From an uncultured Blautia sp. (GTDB taxonomy: Bacteria > Bacillota > Clostridia > Lachnospirales > Lachnospiraceae), in NCBI GenBank assembly GCA_902476765.1, contig CABSEJ010000118.1, forward strand, positions 1 through 10,170: a stretch of 10,170 nucleotides of DNA. Direction: 5' to 3'. Below, in pieces: positions 7,455-10,170 of this stretch. The position numbers and the translations under genes were made by a program. Under the pieces are notes generated by a model. It did no database searches. It was not told the DNA's origin and saw only the letters and a program-made list of their open reading frames with translations. How positions within the stretch are numbered: position 1 is the first letter of the stretch; each line of letters starts with the position of its first letter.

Positions 7455-7473
7455 ACGGGCTCTGCGTTATAAT
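7444..7473 (+). promoter_or_regulatory. Near-consensus sigma-A promoter in the invertible segment
   Basis: TTGACT (7444-7449), an 18-base spacer and a perfect TATAAT (7468-7473) match the housekeeping consensus at 11 of 12 positions. As written it fires rightward from about 7480, across the right repeat and antisense into the recombinase gene. After inversion the -10 would fall at about 7288-7283 on the minus strand, giving a leader of about 165 bases to the adhesin ATG. It is the best candidate for the pilus operon promoter, in its OFF position. Confidence 0.75.
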
Positions 7474-7509
7474 TTCATTGATTAGTAGATAACTATATCT
7501 GCTATGTAT

Positions 7510-7543
7510 TTGTTTTACCACATAACTAACATTATATGGTTAC
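7510..7543 (-). repeat. Right inverted repeat / recombinase core site
   Basis: Bases 7510-7535 are the exact inverse of 7221-7246. The core is an arm at 7514-7525, spacer CTAACA (7526-7531, the inverse of TGTTAG) and a more degenerate outer arm at 7532-7543 (9 of 12). The outer arm overlaps the stop codon of the recombinase gene (7542-7540). Because exchange would occur in the spacer, the stop codon side would not move on inversion. Confidence 0.85.
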
Positions 7544-8394
7544 AGGTCAGTCAGCAAATCTAACTTTTCCATACTTCTTTTCCACTCCTTTATTCCTGCG
7601 TATGTGTAGATTCTGGTTATCTCCAGGCTGTTATGCCCCAAAATATCTGCCAAATCAATGAGATTCTTTGTCTTCGCATAGAATGTTCTGGCAAACAGGT
7701 GCCGCAGATTGTGGGGAAAAATTTTGTCCGGGTTTATCCTGGCCTCTTTTGCCAGATTTTTCATTTCCCTCCATATATTGGAGCGGTCTTTTATCCTGCC
7801 ATTCTTTGTGACAAAAATGCAACCTTTTTTTATCCCCTGTTTTTTTCTATATAAGTCCAATTTTTTTCTCAATTTACCCGTGAGAACCACCATCCTGTAT
7901 TTCCCTTTGTTCCAAACCTTCACAACCCCCTTTTTTATATCCTCTACCCTAAAAAATTTTAATTCGCTAACCCTGATTCCTGTGGCACACATGGTTTCCA
8001 TTATCATAGCCAACTGTTCTTTTCCCTGTTTTTTGGCTGTGAAAATCAATAGCTGATATTCCTTTTTCGTCAATTCTTTTTCTTGTCCGTCATAATTCAG
8101 CCGCTGTACCTTAATTCGCTTCAATTTCCATCTTCCCAGTTCAATAAAAGAAAGGAACTGATTCAAAGCCACCATCATAGAATTGGCGCTGCTTACGGCG
8201 TAGTTTTTAATCAACCAGTCTTTATATTCCAGCAAAAGCTCCTTTGTCATTATCTCCTCCCCGGAAAAACGAGTGAAAGTTTTCACATCTCTGACATACT
8301 TTTCGATAGTTGCAGCCGCATTTTCTCTTTCCCTCAAAAAGTTTTGAAATTCTACCAAATCCAATTCTTCGATTTTTACATTTTTGTTTTCCAT
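7540..8394 (-). CDS. Tyrosine site-specific recombinase (predicted DNA invertase)
   Basis: A 284-residue recombinase of the XerC/XerD/integrase superfamily. The N-terminal core-binding helical domain is about residues 10-90 and the catalytic domain about 107-284. The catalytic residues visible are Arg141 (ATGIRVSEL), Lys165 (NKGKYR), His228 and Arg231 (PHNLRH), His254 (LGHNS) and the nucleophile Tyr263 (TRIYTYAG). The set is complete. The start at 8394 is preferred because AGAAAGGA lies 9 bases upstream. The frame is open to 8445 with two earlier ATGs lacking good ribosome sites. The gene abuts the right inverted repeat and reads toward it, and there is no phage or conjugation module nearby. 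I therefore infer that it flips the 7221-7535 segment. No clear promoter was found. A plus-strand transcript from 7480 would be antisense to its 3' end. A small-element integrase is the alternative role. Confidence 0.93.
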   Translation of the reverse strand: MENKNVKIEELDLVEFQNFLRERENAAATIEKYVRDVKTFTRFSGEEIMTKELLLEYKDWLIKNYAVSSANSMMVALNQFLSFIELGRWKLKRIKVQRLNYDGQEKELTKKEYQLLIFTAKKQGKEQLAMIMETMCATGIRVSELKFFRVEDIKKGVVKVWNKGKYRMVVLTGKLRKKLDLYRKKQGIKKGCIFVTKNGRIKDRSNIWREMKNLAKEARINPDKIFPHNLRHLFARTFYAKTKNLIDLADILGHNSLEITRIYTYAGIKEWKRSMEKLDLLTDL

Positions 8395-8459
8395 TCTAAA
8401 ATATCCTTTCTGCTTTTTATTCATTTTCCGGCGGCAGCGGCCCAACGACTTCTCTGTTC

Positions 8460-8493
8460 TTACATAAGAAAGAGTTCCGTTTGTAGAACTCCT
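8460..8493 (-). terminator. Weak terminator-like hairpin before the recombinase
   Basis: The 8-base arms 8470-8477 and 8486-8493 pair fully in a minus-strand transcript (one G-U) around an 8-base loop. The tail reads TCTTATG, a poor U-tract. It lies about 65 bases upstream of the recombinase start, so transcription arriving from the right would meet it first. It could be a terminator or an attenuator. Confidence 0.45.
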
Positions 8494-8500
8494 GGGCCCA

Positions 8501-8560
8501 GTGCAATCGCCTTAGCGACATGTTTCTTCTTTGCACAAGTACACATCCTTGCGGAGTATT
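8501..8560 (-). ncRNA. Conserved intergenic stem-loop ahead of a terminator, copy 2
   Basis: A 6-bp stem GTGCAA/TTGCAC (8501-8506 with 8531-8536) encloses TCGCCTTAGCGACAT (8507-8521), which matches 13 of 15 bases of 10060-10074. The minus strand also has a 28-codon frame (8546-8460, beginning MCTCAKKKHVAKAIALG). Its ribosome site is too close to the ATG to convince me, and no family is recognised. Non-coding structure is more likely, but a small peptide is not excluded. Confidence 0.4.
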
Positions 8561-8589
8561 TTTTATTTCATAGAAACAATTTCCTGTGA

Positions 8590-8642
8590 AGTGAAATAAA
8601 AAAATCCCAAGAAGATATATTATTATATCCTCTCAGGATTTT
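8590..8642 (-). terminator. Strong intrinsic terminator left of the IS element
   Basis: A 19-bp stem (8601-8619 with 8624-8642) is fully paired in a minus-strand transcript with three G-U pairs. It has a 4-base loop and is followed by a run of T. On the plus strand it is followed by TTTTCTAT, so it may work in both directions. It lies outside the IS and would stop transcripts leaving the transposase gene before they reach the recombinase. Confidence 0.8.
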
Positions 8643-8670
8643 TCTATACAAGAAAACTATATTATACAAA

Positions 8671-8692
8671 CTAGTGTACTGTATCATTGATA
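8671..8692 (+). repeat. Left terminal inverted repeat of the IS630 element
   Basis: Starts CTAGTGTACTGTATC and is the inverse of 9934-9955 with one mismatch (8686 A against the complement of 9940). The first three bases include the flanking TA target site. Confidence 0.85.
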
Positions 8693-8700
8693 TTTAACCT

Positions 8701-8730
8701 ATCCGCCACATCTGTTAAGAAGTGGCGGAT
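8701..8730. repeat. Hairpin spanning the transposase stop codon
   Basis: Perfect 9-bp inverted arms (8701-8709, ATCCGCCAC, and 8722-8730) with a 12-base loop that holds the transposase stop codon (8717-8715). No U-run follows on the minus strand, so it is not a standard terminator. It may lower read-through or protect the message 3' end. Confidence 0.5.
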
Positions 8731-9866
8731 GGAATTACTGGATAAAGTGATATCAGCTTTTCTCTGGCATCTCCCGTTTGGAAATGCCACTGTATTTTAG
8801 CTGTATCCTGATTGCGTTCCGTTTCCCATGCACATAATTCCCTTTTAAGTCTGTCTATTGTATCTATACGGCGTGACAGACATTGGCGTGTCATTACATT
8901 AAGTTCAATTTCCGCCATGTTAAGCCAACTCCCATGTTTGGGTGTGTAGTGAATTTCAAGACGCTTTATGATTCGCCTTGCTTCAGTCAGCGGAAACGCT
9001 TTATATAAAGAGGAGGCTTTATGGGTATTAAGATTATCCATTACCAGAATGATTTTTTCAGCATCTGGAAACATTTCGTCTGACAAATATTTGATTTCAT
9101 TCGCCCAGTCAATTGCAGTGCGGTGTTCATGAACACGGATGTGATGTTTCCCACCAAGGGGTTCCACGAAAGCAAATATACTGCAGGTACCGTTTCGCTT
9201 GTATTCAAAATCAATTTTCTGATTATTACCGAGACGCATGGGCAAAGGTTTTCGTGCATCCTCTAAAAGCTGATAAGGTTTCTCATCCATACAAACAACA
9301 GGTCGCATAGGATTATACGGGAGTTCATAGACATCCAGAACATCTTCCATGCAGGCTACAAACTCCGCATCTTCTTTAAAGGAAATGCACCAGTAGTCAT
9401 TCATGTGAGGTCGAAGTTTATTTTTTTTTAAAGCCCTGCCAATGGTATCTTTACTAACCGGAACATCAAGCGCTATTTTGGCCTGTTCTTCCAGTAAACG
9501 GAGTGTCCAACGGGAATGGCCCTCTGGAGCAGGACTGCAAGCAATTTCGATGATACGTGCTTCGGCACGTCCATCAAATTTCCTGCGTGCATGGTCAGAA
9601 TTAACGTTACGGTTTAAGGTGATGATACCTGGGATGCCTTTCTCGTAATAAAGTTTTACTGTATTAGTAATTGTAGACATACAAACACAGTTTGTCTTAG
9701 CAGACTGTTTATGGGTAAGGGTTTTACCATGTGCCTCATCTAAATCAATTATGATTTGACATCTGTTCCGAACAGTTTTTGACGTTTGTTTTTTTCGCAT
9801 AACGGATTTCAGCGTTTTAAGTTCGTCATCTGTCAATGAAATAGTGTATATTTTAGGTCTTGCCAT
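8715..9866 (-). CDS. IS630-family transposase
   Basis: A 383-residue DDE transposase that cuts and re-inserts its own element at TA sites. The N-terminal part (about 10-150) contains helix-turn-helix DNA-binding regions. The catalytic core has Asp194 in CMDEKPYQ, Asp277 in VMDNLNTH and Glu319 in SWLNMAEIELN, the three expected acids in IS630-type context. Length and intact frame suggest a functional enzyme. It occupies most of the element and starts about 86 bases inside the right end. The ribosome site is modest (GGCGGTGAT). A Tc1/mariner-like bacterial relative would look similar; the TA target duplication fits either. Confidence 0.95.
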   Translation of the reverse strand: MARPKIYTISLTDDELKTLKSVMRKKQTSKTVRNRCQIIIDLDEAHGKTLTHKQSAKTNCVCMSTITNTVKLYYEKGIPGIITLNRNVNSDHARRKFDGRAEARIIEIACSPAPEGHSRWTLRLLEEQAKIALDVPVSKDTIGRALKKNKLRPHMNDYWCISFKEDAEFVACMEDVLDVYELPYNPMRPVVCMDEKPYQLLEDARKPLPMRLGNNQKIDFEYKRNGTCSIFAFVEPLGGKHHIRVHEHRTAIDWANEIKYLSDEMFPDAEKIILVMDNLNTHKASSLYKAFPLTEARRIIKRLEIHYTPKHGSWLNMAEIELNVMTRQCLSRRIDTIDRLKRELCAWETERNQDTAKIQWHFQTGDAREKLISLYPVIPSATS

Positions 9867-9889
9867 AAGAAATCACCGCCGTTTCTTTT

Positions 9890-9918
9890 AGTATACCACG
9901 AAACGGTTTGGTAAACCA
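9890..9918 (-). promoter_or_regulatory. Probable transposase promoter
   Basis: The minus strand has TATACT (plus 9890-9895) preceded by TGG, an extended -10. The -35 region 17 bases upstream (TGGTTT) is weak. It lies 24 bases upstream of the transposase ATG and inside the element. Confidence 0.45.
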
Positions 9919-9933
9919 CAATATTTGGCTATT

Positions 9934-9955
9934 TATCAACGATACAGTACACTAG
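9934..9955 (-). repeat. Right terminal inverted repeat of the IS630 element
   Basis: Inverse of 8671-8692 at 21 of 22 positions, ending ACACTAG. The bases just outside (GTGTGCTG after the TA) happen to resemble the element tip GTGTACTG read in the same direction as the left end. Confidence 0.85.
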
Positions 9956-10015
9956 TGTGCTGAAGCACTATATAAATATTTCTATAATGGCAATGTTAAA
10001 TATTCCAGAAAAATT

Positions 10016-10045
10016 TAAAAAAAGAATCCTGCTTTGCAGGATTCT
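10016..10045 (-). terminator. Intrinsic terminator, minus strand
   Basis: A perfect 10-bp stem (10023-10032 with 10036-10045) with a 3-base loop, followed on the minus strand by seven T. It is the second terminator after the tRNA gene and is paired with the conserved motif at 10060-10074. Confidence 0.85.
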
Positions 10046-10059
10046 CCGCCTGGGTTGGG

Positions 10060-10074
10060 TCGCTTTAGCTACAT
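10060..10074 (-). repeat. Conserved intergenic motif, copy 3
   Basis: TCGCTTTAGCTACAT matches 13 of 15 bases of the motif at 8507-8521 and, like the other two copies, lies directly upstream (minus strand) of a terminator hairpin. The enclosing stem seen in copies 1 and 2 is not clear here. Confidence 0.45.
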
Positions 10075-10084
10075 TTAGAAGCAC

Positions 10085-10110
10085 AAAAAAAGCCCAGCAA
10101 TTACTGGACT
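10085..10110 (-). terminator. Terminator of the tRNA-Trp transcript
   Basis: A 7-bp stem (10091-10097 with 10104-10110, one G-U pair in the transcript), a 6-base loop and seven T on the minus strand. It begins 7 bases after the tRNA 3' end. Confidence 0.75.
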
Positions 10111-10116
10111 TTTCCA

Positions 10117-10170
10117 CAGGGGATGAGGGATTCGAACCCCCATCGACGGTTTTGGAGACCGGTGCTCTAC
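10117..10170 (-). tRNA. tRNA-Trp (anticodon CCA), 3' part; 5' end outside window
   Basis: On the minus strand the anticodon loop reads CTCCAAA, with anticodon CCA for tryptophan. The stem is GGT/ACC-based, and a T-arm with GGTTCGAATC and the acceptor 3' strand ATCCCCT plus discriminator G follow. The 3' CCA is not encoded (the next bases are TGG). The D-arm and 5' acceptor strand lie beyond the window edge. No second copy of its 3' end is seen in the window, so there is no evidence for it being an attachment site here. Confidence 0.9.

Larger units (their letters stand above)
7221..7535. other. Predicted invertible promoter segment (phase-variation switch)
   Basis: A 263-bp AT-rich segment without genes is enclosed by perfect 26-bp inverted repeats. 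It sits between a pilus operon that has no obvious fixed promoter in 7112-7220 and a tyrosine recombinase gene ending at the right repeat. It contains a strong plus-strand promoter (7444-7473), a weaker minus-strand candidate and two hairpins. Inversion between the spacers (7225-7230 and 7526-7531) would turn the strong promoter toward the adhesin. This is the layout of fim-like and clostridial invertible promoters. The function is inferred from layout, not demonstrated. Confidence 0.85.
8672..9954 (-). mobile_element. IS630-family insertion sequence, complete
   Basis: The element body is about 8674-9952 (1279 bp), with TA at both edges (8672-8673 and 9953-9954), the target duplication typical of IS630/Tc1-type elements. 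The ends are inverted repeats matching at 21 of 22 positions when the flanking CTA/TAG bases are included (8671-8692 and 9934-9955). It holds one intact transposase gene reading leftward. It has inserted in the intergenic space between the tRNA-Trp terminators and the recombinase, and disrupts no gene I can recognise. Confidence 0.88.

Noticed and set aside
8395..8445. Longer recombinase starting at 8445 or 8424
   Set aside because: Neither ATG has a good Shine-Dalgarno; AGAAAGGA sits 9 bases before the ATG at 8394.
8083..8589. 168-residue plus-strand frame
   Set aside because: It is antisense to the recombinase and the intergenic hairpins, with no recognisable domain.
7540..10170. Genomic island integrated at the tRNA-Trp gene by the tyrosine recombinase
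   Set aside because: No second copy of the tRNA 3' end is seen in the window, and the recombinase has a matching inverted-repeat substrate right beside it, so inversion is the better explanation.

Overview
The window looks like an accessory locus from a gut-type Clostridia genome, probably Lachnospiraceae. The basis is moderately low GC, the pilin and sortase types, the style of the intrinsic terminators and an IS630-type element. The genus is not determined here. Nearly all genes lie on the minus strand, so biological order runs from high to low coordinates.

Layout, low to high coordinate. 1-251: non-coding; terminator of the pilus operon (78-107), a conserved intergenic motif, and a possible promoter leaving the window. 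252-7111 (-): a sortase-assembled pilus operon. In transcription order it holds a large tip adhesin with thioester domain (7111-3406, split by a frameshift), the major pilin (ends 1886, start codon and most of the signal peptide missing), a class C sortase (1882-1034) and a minor/basal pilin (1007-252). 7112-7539: leader and promoter region. It is bounded by a perfect 26-bp inverted repeat (7221-7246 and 7510-7535) enclosing 263 bp that carry a near-consensus promoter. 7540-8394 (-): a tyrosine site-specific recombinase whose stop codon abuts the right repeat. 8446-8673: terminators and a second conserved intergenic motif. 8674-9952: a complete IS630-family element flanked by TA. 9953-10116: two more terminators and a third motif copy. 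10117-10170 (-): 3' part of a tRNA-Trp(CCA) gene.

Main interpretation: the pilus operon appears to be under ON/OFF control by an invertible promoter, flipped by the adjacent tyrosine recombinase. The best promoter in the segment points away from the pilus genes and toward the recombinase 3' end, so this assembly seems to capture the OFF orientation. Inversion would place the -10 about 170 bp upstream of the adhesin start, facing the operon. Two further lesions would block piliation even when ON: the frameshift just before the thioester cysteine, and loss of the major pilin leader. They may be real decay in a silenced locus or assembly errors; read-level data are needed to decide.

A second pattern worth attention is an intergenic cassette seen three times on the minus strand: a TCGCYTTAGC-like motif next to a terminator hairpin.
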